A program made the translations under genes and the position numbers. A stretch of DNA of 25,744 nt. Origin: a virus. The notes beneath the pieces are model-generated. The model saw only the letters and a list, made by a program, of their open reading frames with translations. It did no database searches and was not told where the DNA came from. Shown one piece after another: positions 13,408 through 20,225 of the stretch. Numbering within the stretch: position 1 is the first letter of the stretch; each line of letters opens with the position of its first letter. Where the stretch lies: IMG/VR virus record IMGVR_UViG_3300025874_000079, positions 1 through 25,744 of that record. One strand, 5' to 3'.

Positions 13408-14571
13408 ATGGCGAGTAAATCATTGGAGAAGGCTAGAGTTAAAGGCCGCAAAAACAGAAGTTCTATTGATTCAATTAAGATGGGTGATGAACCAATCTTT
13501 AATAAAGGTGAAACTTCAAAAGATGCAGCAAAGCGATTAGCTTTGTGGAGTAAAGCTGCTGCTTGGTATAACTATTTCTATAAGCCTAAAGACTATATTG
13601 ATCCTGTATTATCCTTTGCTACTGAAGTCTGCAAGTACGATAAAGATAAAATTAGAACTCTTAAGAAGCTTAAGGATTGGGAACTTACTCTTACTCTTGG
13701 TAAAGTAGCAAAGCTTTGGCAAAGAGGCTATGAATATACTAAGCCTGAAATGAAAAGATGGAAAGCAGAGCTTAATGAAATCTATATCAAAGCACAAACA
13801 ACCATAGAAGAAGAAGTTGCTGTTCCTACCAAAAAGGTTGTTATATCAGTTCAACAAAGGCAAAGAGATAAAATCAACGAAACTATCGCAGTAGATTGGG
13901 ATGAAATAGTTGATGGCTGGTGCGATGAAAAATACACTCAAAGTATCGATGTGTTTAAGTTGTTTAAGGCATATGATCTTAAAGGTTCATCTATAAACAT
14001 GTTTAAAGATATGGTGATGCTTGAGTATCAACCAATTAAAGACGCGTATGACCAAACGTGTGAGCAAAGCATTGAAGCCTATAGCCATATCACTAAGCGT
14101 AAGCAGAATAAAATGCTTAAGGTTATGGAAGGTATCTTTAGTGATTTAGAACAATTAAAGACTGCTAATAAAGCAGCTAAAGTTCCAAGAGCTAAAAAGC
14201 CTAAAGCTTCTGATGTGCAAATAAAGAACCTTAAATATCGCACCGATAGTGTTGACGATAAGGTAAGTTCTATCAATCCAGTTATGATTCCTGGTAAAGA
14301 CGTATTGTTTGTATATAATACTAAGTCTAAAAAATTAATTCAGTATAATACAAATTCAACAAAAGGGTTTGAAGTAAGTGGTACTACCATTAAGAATATC
14401 TGCGAAAAAAGTAGGCAAACTACTCTTAGAAAGCCAGGAGAAATACTGCCACTTATTTTAAATAAATCAATCAAGCAAATCGACAAACTAGTTTGGGATA
14501 CTGTTACTACTAAGATCAGTGAACCCAATGGTAGAATAAGTGCCGATTGCATACTACTCAGGGCGCTATGA
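13408..14571 (+). CDS. Conserved 387-aa phage protein, unknown (DNA-metabolism neighbourhood)
   Basis: A lysine-rich, mainly helical protein behind P4 with a strong ribosome site (AAAAGGAG). The N-terminus is basic (ARVKGRKNRSS), followed by a Trp/Tyr-rich helical region (LWSKAAAWYNYFYKPKDYID). The middle is coiled (about residues 220-255). The C-terminal domain (about 285-387) is beta-rich (VLFVYNTKSKKLIQYNT, TLRKPGEILPLIL, NGRISADCILL). The C-terminal part resembles a conserved cyanomyophage hypothetical that I recall in the same position, upstream of gp33. Charge and context suggest nucleic-acid binding in replication or late transcription, but no catalytic motif is visible. It overlaps the gp33 start (ATGA). 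Confidence 0.65.
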   Translation: MASKSLEKARVKGRKNRSSIDSIKMGDEPIFNKGETSKDAAKRLALWSKAAAWYNYFYKPKDYIDPVLSFATEVCKYDKDKIRTLKKLKDWELTLTLGKVAKLWQRGYEYTKPEMKRWKAELNEIYIKAQTTIEEEVAVPTKKVVISVQQRQRDKINETIAVDWDEIVDGWCDEKYTQSIDVFKLFKAYDLKGSSINMFKDMVMLEYQPIKDAYDQTCEQSIEAYSHITKRKQNKMLKVMEGIFSDLEQLKTANKAAKVPRAKKPKASDVQIKNLKYRTDSVDDKVSSINPVMIPGKDVLFVYNTKSKKLIQYNTNSTKGFEVSGTTIKNICEKSRQTTLRKPGEILPLILNKSIKQIDKLVWDTVTTKISEPNGRISADCILLRAL

Positions 14572-14810
14572 TTATTGACTTAGAACAAAAAATTATGACA
14601 AAAAAGCGGTTCTCAACTGCCGTAGAACAACTAGTTGTAAAGGGAAATATGTCTTATATAGATGCAGCAACTTATATTATTGAAGAGAGGGGTATGGACT
14701 ATAGTAATCTAAAGAAACTATTAACAGATTCACTCAAAGATAAGATGGAAGCTGAAGCAATAAGACTTAATTTAATTAGAGGCAAAAAGGGTAATCAACT
14801 ACCCATTTAG
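14568..14810 (+). CDS. 33: gp33-like late transcription co-activator
   Basis: Start at ATG 14568 (ATGA overlap), giving 80 aa. The pattern IMTKKRFSTAVEQLV, then MSYIDAATYIIEERGMD, ending RLNLIRGKKGNQLPI, matches the gp33 of T4-like cyanophages. In T4, gp33 (112 aa) bridges the RNA polymerase beta flap and the sliding clamp for late promoters with gp55. It is adjacent to the DsbA-like gene, gp59 and gp32, the same grouping as in T4. TATAAATA promoters in this window are its expected targets. Confidence 0.75.
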   Translation: MIIDLEQKIMTKKRFSTAVEQLVVKGNMSYIDAATYIIEERGMDYSNLKKLLTDSLKDKMEAEAIRLNLIRGKKGNQLPI

Positions 14811-14819
14811 GAGAATATT

Positions 14820-15080
14820 ATGAGTAACGTTATTATACCATCATCACCAGCAGATGTTAAGCGAATCAAAGACTGTATTATTGAAATCAGTAATGCTATG
14901 ACTTTGATCCAAGCACAAAAAGACTTTATTAAAGAGGCTGTTAACCTTTGCGTTGAAGATGTTGAAATTGATAAAAAGCATTTGAAAAAAATGGCCACGA
15001 TCTATCACAAGCAAAACCTATCTGAAATCCTAGGTGAGATCGAAGATGTAGAAGCTTTGTACGAAGGAGTCATGGCTTAA
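14820..15080 (+). CDS. dsbA: DsbA-like double-stranded DNA-binding late transcription protein
   Basis: An 86-aa protein behind TTAGGAGAATATT. Its C-terminal half (IYHKQNLSEILGEIEDVEAL, then YEGVM) aligns with T4 DsbA (89 aa; YHKDNRDVFEAETEEVVELY). The N-terminal half is helical. T4 DsbA binds dsDNA near late promoters and enhances late transcription; this is not the thiol oxidase DsbA. Gene order with gp33 and gp59 is as in T4. It starts 9 nt after gp33. Confidence 0.75.
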   Translation: MSNVIIPSSPADVKRIKDCIIEISNAMTLIQAQKDFIKEAVNLCVEDVEIDKKHLKKMATIYHKQNLSEILGEIEDVEALYEGVMA

Positions 15081-15082
15081 TA

Positions 15083-15196
15083 ATGTTTGATTTCTTAACC
15101 GCAATAGTTAATGGGATTTTTAAACTAGCAGTCTGGTCTTTAATTACTGCGGTTATTTTAACAATATATTTATCAGAGTCAGGGGTTATACATTAA
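15083..15196 (+). CDS. 37-aa single-pass membrane protein
   Basis: A microprotein between dsbA (2 nt before) and gp59 (TAATG overlap at 15194-15198). Almost the whole chain is one hydrophobic helix (about residues 8-30, IVNGIFKLAVWSLITAVILT), ending YLSESGVIH. No family is recognised. The tight spacing argues that it is translated, perhaps coupled to gp59. Membrane microproteins in phage early regions can affect host envelope or superinfection; nothing specific can be said here. Confidence 0.5.
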   Translation: MFDFLTAIVNGIFKLAVWSLITAVILTIYLSESGVIH

Positions 15197-15783
15197 TGGA
15201 TCCATTTGAATCATATAAGTTATATAACGCGTTAAAGCTACACTTTGAGTCTGGTTACGATGCTGTTAAATATAACTTTAAGTCTAATGTAAGTCAAAAG
15301 ACATTCTTTAAACGAAGAGATAAGTACTTCTTTGCTAAGCTAGCTAAGAAACACAATGGTAATCTAAAAGATTACTATATCTCTAACTTTAAAATGGGTC
15401 TGAGTTACATTGGTGACATGATGGATGATGATGGCGAAAGGAACTATAAGGATCACCAAAGGATACAAGAAAGTATTCATAGAGTGTTTTCAGTTGATAT
15501 AAATAGATTACGAGAAGAGGATATTGTCTTTGATGGATTGTTTCAATCTGTTGATGGACAACTACCTCCACTCGTTAAACTATGGTTGCAAGAAGAGATT
15601 AGTTTAGAGACTGTTGTTATTCTTAACGCCATTTTTGGATTTGTACCTAGAGAATCTGTAAAGATATCGGACACAATTATGTGGCCTGATACTCAACGGA
15701 AGATCGAAAAGTATAGTCCATTCGTAAACTTTAGTCGTGATAAATGTATAAGTTTATTACAAAAAACGTTTACAAACGCATGA
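15196..15783 (+). CDS. 59: gp59-like loader of the gp41 replicative helicase
   Basis: A 195-aa protein aligning with T4 gp59 (217 aa). Shared segments are the N-terminal SYKLYNALKLHFESGYDAVKY/N (T4: SVYKLYLMIKQHMNGKYDVIKYN), then KRRDKYFFAKLAKK (T4: KRRDKYFFQKLSEK), ISNFKM...YIGDMMD, and LWLQEEISLETVVILNAIF (T4: LLQSNIISFETFILLDSFL). gp59 binds fork DNA and gp32 and loads the gp41 helicase. It is encoded just before gp32 as in T4, and its last codons carry the -35 box of the gp32 promoter. Confidence 0.88.
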   Translation: MDPFESYKLYNALKLHFESGYDAVKYNFKSNVSQKTFFKRRDKYFFAKLAKKHNGNLKDYYISNFKMGLSYIGDMMDDDGERNYKDHQRIQESIHRVFSVDINRLREEDIVFDGLFQSVDGQLPPLVKLWLQEEISLETVVILNAIFGFVPRESVKISDTIMWPDTQRKIEKYSPFVNFSRDKCISLLQKTFTNA

Positions 15784-15797
15784 AAATGTGTTATAAT
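15769..15797 (+). promoter_or_regulatory. Sigma70-type early promoter P5 (gp32 promoter)
   Basis: TTTACA at 15769-15774 (inside the end of gp59), a 17-nt spacer and TATAAT at 15792-15797, followed by ATAACTTATATTATG. It is the same module as P1-P4 and drives gp32 alone, ending at the terminator at 16906-16932. Confidence 0.85.
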
Positions 15798-15834
15798 ATA
15801 ACTTATATTATGCATTATGTGAAATACAATAGAA

Positions 15835-15850
15835 ACGACAATTTTGTCGT
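15835..15850 (+). promoter_or_regulatory. Hairpin in the gp32 leader (possible autoregulatory operator)
   Basis: A perfect 6-bp stem, ACGACA and TGTCGT with an ATTT loop, sits 26 nt upstream of the gp32 ATG. An A-rich, unstructured stretch containing AATACAA and the ribosome site (CGGAG) follows. In T4, gp32 represses its own translation by binding a leader structure and then the single-stranded region over the start. This leader has the same parts, but a pseudoknot is not evident. Confidence 0.45.
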
Positions 15851-15876
15851 AATACAACGCAATACGGAGATATAAA

Positions 15877-16782
15877 ATGTCATTTGCAAACCTAAAGAGC
15901 TCGCGAGGCTCGTCAATCGACCAACTCGTAAAAGCAGCGGAAGCTGTATCTACTAAAACTGAATCAAAGAACTACGATGATGATCGGTTTTGGAAACCTA
16001 CTAGAGATAAGGCAGGAAACGGCTATGCCGTAGTCAGATTTTTACCAGCTAAAGAGGGTGAAGACCTTCCTTGGGTAAGGTATTGGGATCATGGCTTTAA
16101 AGGTCCTACCGGTCTTTGGTACATTGAAAATAGCCGAACTTCAATTGGACAAGAAGATCCTGTTAGTGAATCAAATGGTTTACTATGGAACTCTGGTCGT
16201 GATGAGGATAAAGCATTAGCCCGGGAACGTAAGCGTAGGTTACATTATGTGAGTAATGTGCTAGTCGTATCTGATCCATCTAATCCTCAAAATGAAGGTA
16301 AGGTATTCGTATACAAGTTTGGTAAAAAGATCTTTGATAAAATCATGGATGTAATGCAGCCACAATTTGCAGATGAACAACCAGTAAATCCATACGACTT
16401 CTGGGAAGGCGCTGACTTTAAGATTAAAATTCGTAAAGTCGAAGGTTGGGTAAACTATGATAAGTCAGAGTTTGCGCAGGCTGCCCCTCTTATGGGTGGA
16501 GATGAAGAACAACTTGAGGGTGTATACAACAAACTACATTCTTTGGCTGACTTTATTGACCCTAAGAACTATAAGTCATATGATGAACTTAAAGCTAAGA
16601 TGAATAAGGTGCTAGGCGTTGACGCTGGTCATGTAGCTATGGATAACAATTCCATGATGCAATCAGCTCCTGTTGTTGAACAACCAACAATGGCAGCGGC
16701 TGAATCAGCTCCTTTAAGTTCTAGCGATGAGGGGGAAGAGGATACATTGTCCTACTTTGACAAGCTAGCTCAACAGGGCTAG
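15877..16782 (+). CDS. 32: gp32-like single-stranded DNA-binding protein, zinc-less
   Basis: A 301-aa protein equal in length to T4 gp32 (301 aa). It has a basic N-terminal cooperativity region, an OB-fold core (about residues 40-240) and an acidic tail (SSSDEGEEDTLSYFDKLA) for binding partner proteins. The core keeps the HGFKGPTGLWYIEN segment, but the T4 zinc ligands after it are gone: where T4 has Cys77, Cys87 and Cys90, this protein has Ser, Asp/Pro and Ser (ENSRTSIGQEDPVSESN). The same loss is common in cyanophage gp32. It coats ssDNA during replication, recombination and repair. It has its own promoter (P5), a leader hairpin and a strong terminator, fitting high, self-limited expression. 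Confidence 0.93.
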   Translation: MSFANLKSSRGSSIDQLVKAAEAVSTKTESKNYDDDRFWKPTRDKAGNGYAVVRFLPAKEGEDLPWVRYWDHGFKGPTGLWYIENSRTSIGQEDPVSESNGLLWNSGRDEDKALARERKRRLHYVSNVLVVSDPSNPQNEGKVFVYKFGKKIFDKIMDVMQPQFADEQPVNPYDFWEGADFKIKIRKVEGWVNYDKSEFAQAAPLMGGDEEQLEGVYNKLHSLADFIDPKNYKSYDELKAKMNKVLGVDAGHVAMDNNSMMQSAPVVEQPTMAAAESAPLSSSDEGEEDTLSYFDKLAQQG

Positions 16783-16905
16783 CCTGAATAGGCAACGGCG
16801 AAGTCTATAAGGATTGGGAGTAACCCGGTCGAAGAGCCATAACAATAGGAGAAATAATAAGAGTTTGGGACGAATCTGATAAATCGTAAACCAGACCACC
16901 TTTTC
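16783..16905 (+). other. Gene-free gp32 3' region with several predicted RNA stems
   Basis: No ORF with a start codon is seen on the + strand. Successive stems can be drawn: GCCT/AGGC around the gp32 stop (16782-16793), a 7-bp stem GATTGGG/CCCGGTC with an AGTAA loop (16812-16830), and a nested GTTTGG/CCAGAC (16863-16868 with 16891-16896) enclosing ACGA/TCGT. A purine-rich AGGAGAAATAATAAG lies between them. G-U wobbles within stems hint at RNA-level selection. It may be a 3' UTR stabiliser or a small RNA ending at the terminator. Confidence 0.4.
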
Positions 16906-16932
16906 AAGGGATCCTTCGGGGTCCCTTTTTTT
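16906..16932 (+). terminator. Strong rho-independent terminator after gp32
   Basis: A 9-bp stem (AAGGGATCC pairing with GGGTCCCTT, one T-G wobble) is capped by a stable TTCG loop and followed by seven T's (16926-16932). It ends the rightward early/gp32 transcripts, right where the converging leftward gene stops at 16931. Confidence 0.95.
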
Positions 16933-17080
16933 ATTTCTTAGGAATATAATCCGGATTTCGTTCTCCTACTAATACTAATTCAGGTATCAGTTCCTTTCCG
17001 CCATCCTTTTTATCAACTTCAATAATATTACCTGTCTTAATCCATTTGGATGTCCAGTATACAACAGGACTACTATCCAT
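16931..17080 (-). CDS. 49-aa conserved-looking protein, unknown
   Basis: On the - strand, ATG at 17080-17078 overlaps the end of the tape-measure candidate by 8 nt, and the frame runs to TAA at 16933-16931. The product begins MDSSPVVYWTSKWIKTGN and ends PDYIPKK; it contains a KKDGGKEL turn and the strand LIPELVLVGE. The small beta-rich character and tight coupling suggest a genuine last gene of the leftward tail operon. Its stop codon lies inside the T-run of the gp32 terminator, so the converging genes have almost no spacer. Confidence 0.6.
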   Translation of the reverse strand: MDSSPVVYWTSKWIKTGNIIEVDKKDGGKELIPELVLVGERNPDYIPKK

Positions 17081-18974
17081 AAGCATTTTGAAGAGTATCG
17101 CTAACTCTATTTTTAGGTTGGGTATTGACTATTGTATTTTGAACAGTAGACTTTTTACTGTTATCAGCAACAGCAACAGTATTACCTTGAGCCGCTGCTT
17201 GTGGCATTCTTAATTCTATATTTTCAGCTGATATAGTGATGATCTTATTACCAGATTGAGACTCTTCAGCTTGCACTTGAGAACCTGAACCAGATTGTAA
17301 TTGTAATACATCACGTACTCTATTAATATTACTAACAGCTTTATCAACATCACCTGTAAGATTAGCAAGACCATCAGTTTCAAAGTTTTTGCCAATAGTA
17401 AGTTTACCACCCTGCAAGATCTTTTCAAGAGTTTTGGTATATTCTACCATTTCTTCAATTGCATCGTCCATATCAATTGATATATCACCCATCGTACTCA
17501 TTCTTTCAAATACATCAGCAAACGCGGAAAACGCATCTGCGCCAGCTTGAATTGTCTCGGCCTTTTCGCCTACTTCAATTGCTTGTTCTACCGGACTCTT
17601 AGATCCAGTAAAGAATCCAACAATAGAAGACCCTAAGTCAGCAAGAGCATTGACACCTTTACCAGCACCGAATGCAGTTAGACCAGCACCTAGGGCAGCA
17701 AGAGATCCAGTAGCCGCTAGTGTTCTTTCTATATCAGCGCTATCGCCAATAGTTAATAGTGTATCGACTTCGCGTTTAATATCTTCAGCAAAATTATCAC
17801 CAGCTGTAAATTTAGTAAGAGCATCTGCAGCTCCAGCGCTGCCTTTACCTATTGCAAATGCAACTAAACCGGCTGATAGAGCTGTCATAGTTCCTACAAA
17901 TCCACTAACATCGCCTTTAGCACCAGTATCAATCGATAGCAAAGTCTCTACTTCTTTCTTGATATCAGCCGCAAAGTTATCACCTTGAGTAAATTGAGTT
18001 ACTCCATCAGCAACTCCTGATCCAGCTTTACCAACACTAAATAAAGCTAAGCCGACTCCTAGACCTGCAAGCGTTGCAACTAAACCGGCTGTATCTTTAG
18101 CTGATGCAGTATCTATTGATAGTAAAGTTTCTACTTCTTTCTTAATATTGTCTGCAAAGTTACCTTCACTAAATGATGATATTGCAGTACCAACACCGTC
18201 TGCGGCTTTACCTATACCAAATGCCGCTAGGCCAATTCCTAGACCAGTTAATGTTGCACTTACAGCTGCAGCATCTCCACCCATGCCTGGTATATCGCTT
18301 ATCGATAATAGCGTTTCAACATTATCTTTTATGTCTTGAGGCCAATCACTACCTTCAGAAAACTTAGCAACAGCCTTTGAAGCGCCTTCGCCTAAAGTAA
18401 AGGCAGCTAAGCCAATTCCAAGAGCTGTCATAGTTGCACTTACTGCTGCAACATTACCTACAGTCATTCTATCAGATTCAGCCATTGACAATAGATCATC
18501 AACGTTTTCTTTAATCTTTTTGGTGTCTAACTCTTCCATCTTGCCCATAGCATATGTAAGACCAGCTGCACCTATACCTACACCTGCAAGTAATGCGCCA
18601 GCGGCCATAGCAGCTCCGCCCATCATACCACCGAGCTTGCCCATCATACCAGGACCAGATTTACTATCTGACTTATCGTTATCGTTAACTACTATACCAC
18701 CATCTAACGACGCTCTAATATCTTCGAATAGAGATAATCTTTCCATCTCTCCTTCTGCATCAGAAAGCCTATTAGCGTCCATAGCTTCGAAGAAGTTTTC
18801 AAATACTGTTGATATACTCTTATTCGTCTCAAGAGCAGATGTTTGCAGTTTCTTCATTTCCAATAAATGACGTCGTGTATTTCTGCCATCACGTTCAATC
18901 TCAATGGTTGACTTATTATTAGCCGCCATTAAATCGATTAGTTCTTGAAATTGCCCTGTGTTATCATCTGCCAT
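17073..18974 (-). CDS. Repeat-rich tape-measure candidate / tail structural protein
   Basis: A 633-aa protein. The N-terminal 110 residues are charged and helical. A Gly/Ala/Met-rich hydrophobic stretch follows (GMMGGAAMAAGALLAGVGIG). The centre has five tandem repeats of about 61 residues, each starting IKxEVxTLLSI and continuing A-L-G-x-G-L-x-A-F-x-x-G-K. The C-terminal 200 residues are helical and then polar. Tape-measure proteins are long, helical, hydrophobic-patched and often repetitive. T4 gp29, its hub/tape measure, is 590 aa. The position is also right: downstream of the tail-tube-fold gene and a frameshifted gp26 pair. About 1.5 angstrom per residue would predict a tail near 95 nm. 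No direct similarity to gp29 is visible to me, so another virion role is possible. Confidence 0.55.
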   Translation of the reverse strand: MADDNTGQFQELIDLMAANNKSTIEIERDGRNTRRHLLEMKKLQTSALETNKSISTVFENFFEAMDANRLSDAEGEMERLSLFEDIRASLDGGIVVNDNDKSDSKSGPGMMGKLGGMMGGAAMAAGALLAGVGIGAAGLTYAMGKMEELDTKKIKENVDDLLSMAESDRMTVGNVAAVSATMTALGIGLAAFTLGEGASKAVAKFSEGSDWPQDIKDNVETLLSISDIPGMGGDAAAVSATLTGLGIGLAAFGIGKAADGVGTAISSFSEGNFADNIKKEVETLLSIDTASAKDTAGLVATLAGLGVGLALFSVGKAGSGVADGVTQFTQGDNFAADIKKEVETLLSIDTGAKGDVSGFVGTMTALSAGLVAFAIGKGSAGAADALTKFTAGDNFAEDIKREVDTLLTIGDSADIERTLAATGSLAALGAGLTAFGAGKGVNALADLGSSIVGFFTGSKSPVEQAIEVGEKAETIQAGADAFSAFADVFERMSTMGDISIDMDDAIEEMVEYTKTLEKILQGGKLTIGKNFETDGLANLTGDVDKAVSNINRVRDVLQLQSGSGSQVQAEESQSGNKIITISAENIELRMPQAAAQGNTVAVADNSKKSTVQNTIVNTQPKNRVSDTLQNAYG

Positions 18975-18986
18975 GAGTGTCTACCT

Positions 18987-19304
18987 TTATTTTTTGTTAA
19001 ATGCCTGAGCCCCAAAGAATGCTGCAACAATACCAGCAACAGCTACAAAATATGTAGGTGCCATACTACCTAGAGTTGCTTGCGCTTGGTCTAAACCAGC
19101 TAATGATGCTAGTACTACAGCAAAAGGATACAGTAACATACCACCTAGTGCAAACCAAGCCATTGATCTTTGTGCATCTCGCATAGCATCTTGATCATCA
19201 AGCTCTTTACGCTTAAACTCAAGATACATAGCTTCTTCTTCTTTGGATACCTTGCCATCACCGTTGCTATCTGCTGGGTGATGTCCCTTTGTTTCTTCTG
19301 TCAT
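18987..19304 (-). CDS. Membrane protein with one EF-hand calcium-binding loop
   Basis: A 105-aa protein. Residues 12-23 (DSNGDGKVSKEE) are a canonical EF-hand loop: D12, N14, D16, G17, V19 and E23 occupy positions 1, 3, 5, 6, 8 and 12. A charged helix follows (about 24-46) and then two TM segments (about 48-68 and 80-101). The arrangement resembles a small protein I recall in many cyanomyophages. Its ATG overlaps the stop of the upstream frameshift ORF (TAATG), so it is coupled to gp26/gp51-like expression and lies just before the tape-measure candidate. It may be virion-associated, perhaps acting at the inner membrane during DNA entry; calcium binding is predicted only. Confidence 0.7.
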   Translation of the reverse strand: MTEETKGHHPADSNGDGKVSKEEEAMYLEFKRKELDDQDAMRDAQRSMAWFALGGMLLYPFAVVLASLAGLDQAQATLGSMAPTYFVAVAGIVAAFFGAQAFNKK

Positions 19305-19489
19305 TATCGATTCCTCTGTTTCATTTTTCGATTTTCTTCTTCAATATACTGATGTAGTAGACTAACGTATATTTGCCTTTCCCACGGTAGCATATCTTCC
19401 AATTCTGTCAAGCTGTACTTATGATGTTGTACTAATGCAAAGTTTGTCTTATAATAATTGGTCAAGCTTTCGTGAGAAAGGCCTATGAA
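19304..19489 (-). CDS. 51: gp51-like ORF, probably expressed as a -1 frameshift extension of gp26
   Basis: In the -1 frame relative to gp26, an open frame continues through the gp26 stop for 61 codons to TAA at 19306-19304. It includes HHKYSLTELEDMLPWERQIY and then VSLLHQYIEEENRK, a pattern I recall from the small protein annotated gp51 (hub assembly catalyst) in marine T4-like phages. It has no ATG or GTG near its start; only a weak TTG lies before the conserved core, and there is no ribosome site. The last gp26 codons contain T_TTT_TTT, an ideal -1 slip site (19495-19489), placed 3 nt before the gp26 stop codon. The predicted fusion is 294 aa. Frameshifted tail assembly chaperone pairs occur at this position in many tailed phages. 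Confidence 0.65.
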   Translation of the reverse strand, partial: FIGLSHESLTNYYKTNFALVQHHKYSLTELEDMLPWERQIYVSLLHQYIEEENRKMKQRNR

Positions 19490-20187
19490 AAAAAACTTTG
19501 CAGACCCTTTAACTCAATCTCATTCTCTTCTTTGCATTTGTGACATATCAACTTAGTCTTATACTCTACAGCTGGAATGTCTTGAAAGAATGCTTGCACC
19601 TTTTTAAACTGTGCTGAATTTAAGTTGTCAATAAAATCAACTAATTCATCTTTACCCATCTCATCTCTATTGTATACTGCATCTGCATCAAATATACTTT
19701 CAATGCATTCCATTATTAGATCCATTAAACCTTCAACTGAGTTTAACTTTGTTGCATCAATACTACCAAATGTCTTAACTGAAGGCCACTTCATTTTAAG
19801 ACCTACTTCATCAGTTATCATTACAACATTACTTTTATCACTAATATTTGTCATCTTAACGTCATTAACATTAACAACAAGTGGATTTAACGTATCGCAC
19901 TTATCGCACTTAAGCTGTAATTCCATATCCTCACCAACTGATTTACCTCTTAGTTGTAAGAACAAATATTCTATATCAAATGTTGTTAGATCATCAACGT
20001 TTTCAATTGAATAACACGAACTAATAACATTCCGTACTGATTGTGCAATTTGTCCAGGGTCACTGGATTCTAATGCTATCATTAGGACCTTTTCTTCTTT
20101 TACTAAGTAAGGTCTCATATTTAGTTTTGCACCTGTTGACGGTAAATACACGTCATACATAGGTACGTTAATCTTGGGTAAAGCCAT
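19483..20187 (-). CDS. 26: gp26-like baseplate hub assembly protein
   Basis: A 234-aa protein (T4 gp26: 208 aa). The N-terminus PKINVPMYDVYLPSTGAKL, then MRPYLVKEEKVLMIALES, is the hallmark of the T4 gp26 / baseplate hub family. Two CxxC pairs (C94/C97 in LKCDKC and C215/C218 in ICHKC) could form a zinc knuckle. The ribosome site is AGGAGAAT upstream. The gene ends in the run of eight T's that can shift ribosomes into the following ORF. In T4, gp26 acts in hub assembly. Its position between a tube-fold gene and a tape-measure candidate also fits a tail assembly chaperone. Confidence 0.82.
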   Translation of the reverse strand: MALPKINVPMYDVYLPSTGAKLNMRPYLVKEEKVLMIALESSDPGQIAQSVRNVISSCYSIENVDDLTTFDIEYLFLQLRGKSVGEDMELQLKCDKCDTLNPLVVNVNDVKMTNISDKSNVVMITDEVGLKMKWPSVKTFGSIDATKLNSVEGLMDLIMECIESIFDADAVYNRDEMGKDELVDFIDNLNSAQFKKVQAFFQDIPAVEYKTKLICHKCKEENEIELKGLQSFFS

Positions 20188-20225
20188 TCTATTCTCCTAA
20201 TTATAAAAAATTATATTAAATCATA

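Noticed and set aside
15498-15505. TATAAATA box inside gp59
   Set aside because: It lies deep inside coding sequence, encoding Asp-Ile-Asn-Arg, and is more than 350 nt from the next gene, which already has a strong promoter (P5).
16783-16905. tRNA or known riboswitch after gp32
   Set aside because: Stems do not form a cloverleaf, no T-loop or CCA end is present, and it does not match the glutamine-riboswitch motifs that I know from cyanophages.
17650-18870. Long open frames on the + strand opposite the tape-measure candidate
   Set aside because: They mirror the Ala/Gly-rich repeats of the real gene, lack ribosome sites and have repetitive, biased composition.
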